Shown one piece after another: positions 63,727 through 64,000 of a stretch of DNA of 64,000 bases; position 1 is the stretch's first letter; every line of letters begins with the position of its first letter. Made by a program: the position numbers and the translations under genes. Source of the DNA: Lithospermum erythrorhizon (taxonomy: Eukaryota > Streptophyta > Magnoliopsida > Boraginales > Boraginaceae); contig JADFUC010000892.1 in the NCBI GenBank assembly GCA_019722365.1, positions 186,001-250,000 on the forward strand, in the 5' to 3' direction. The notes under the pieces are model-generated. The model did not search any database. It was not told the origin of the DNA and saw only the letters and a list, made by a program, of their open reading frames with translations.

Positions 63727-63996
63727 CTGCAGAAGCAATAAACAAAATGGTGAAAATCTTAATTACAGCCGACGAGAAGGCATAATCAAATAATACAAGG
63801 TCTAGAAAAGAGTAAACGATTTTGAATAATTGAAACATTTGGCACCAAGAAACTCCACTTCTGATCCCACTACTACTGAACCATTGGCCCAAGCAAAGAA
63901 ATAGCCATTCCAGCATTCATGTCCATATAATCTGAGATATTTTCCAGAATTAAGGATTTGCATGATCTTATTGCAAGCACTTGCATGCTTTTTCAT
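63727..63996 (-). other. Unassigned minus-strand open frame at the right edge
   Basis: On the minus strand 63996-63802 reads MKKHASACNKIMQILNSGKY and on through FAWANGSVVVGSEVEFLGAK to a stop, with protein-like composition. I do not recognise it. It may be an exon of a gene continuing beyond the window, or chance. Confidence 0.25.
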
Positions 63997-64000
63997 GTTT

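Overview
This is nuclear DNA from a flowering plant. Genes are split by short GT-AG introns, intergenic DNA is very AT-rich, and the products are plant-specific families (CDPK, early nodulin-like phytocyanin, cellulose synthase, QWRF/augmin, berberine-bridge-like oxidase). From memory of the family sequences a Solanaceae member (Solanum-like) fits best; that is inference. There are no operons, CRISPR arrays or prokaryotic features.

Layout, left to right. (1) 3' part of a U-box/ARM E3 ubiquitin ligase (+, 1-2334). (2) A complete 7-exon calcium-dependent protein kinase (+, 5152-9267). (3) A 2-exon early nodulin-like protein (-, 11624-10376). (4) Ribosomal protein L17 (+, 14664-17220), with a telo-box/site II promoter, a first coding exon that is only the ATG, and a tandem pair of sequences in its long intron that fold like H/ACA snoRNAs. 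(5) A repeat-rich gap (four copies of a ~145 bp unit, then a G-rich tract). (6) A U1-type zinc-finger protein (-, 23849-20499) with an acidic 29-residue repeat tail and a minisatellite in intron 1. (7) A decayed eIF(iso)4G copy (+, 26051-30703). (8) 6 kb of AT-rich DNA with a diverged ~1.4 kb duplication. (9) MPS1/PRD2 meiotic protein (+, 37035-42129). (10) A decayed CESA6-type cellulose synthase (+, 43467-50223). (11) A QWRF/augmin-8-like microtubule protein (-, 56122-51825) with an apparent N-terminal frameshift. (12) An intact berberine-bridge-enzyme-like FAD oxidase (-, 62621-60133). (13) A solo LTR with a perfect 5-bp target duplication near the right end.

The genes do not form a pathway; they are independent housekeeping, signalling and wall-related loci. 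The observations I rate highest are the H/ACA snoRNA-like pair in RPL17, the 5S-rRNA-like (Cassandra-type) LTR inside an intron of the QWRF gene, the frameshift at the start of that gene, and two large paralog relics (eIFiso4G, CesA) that keep conserved cores while other parts are broken. All exon boundaries were read by eye from frame continuity and GT-AG rules.
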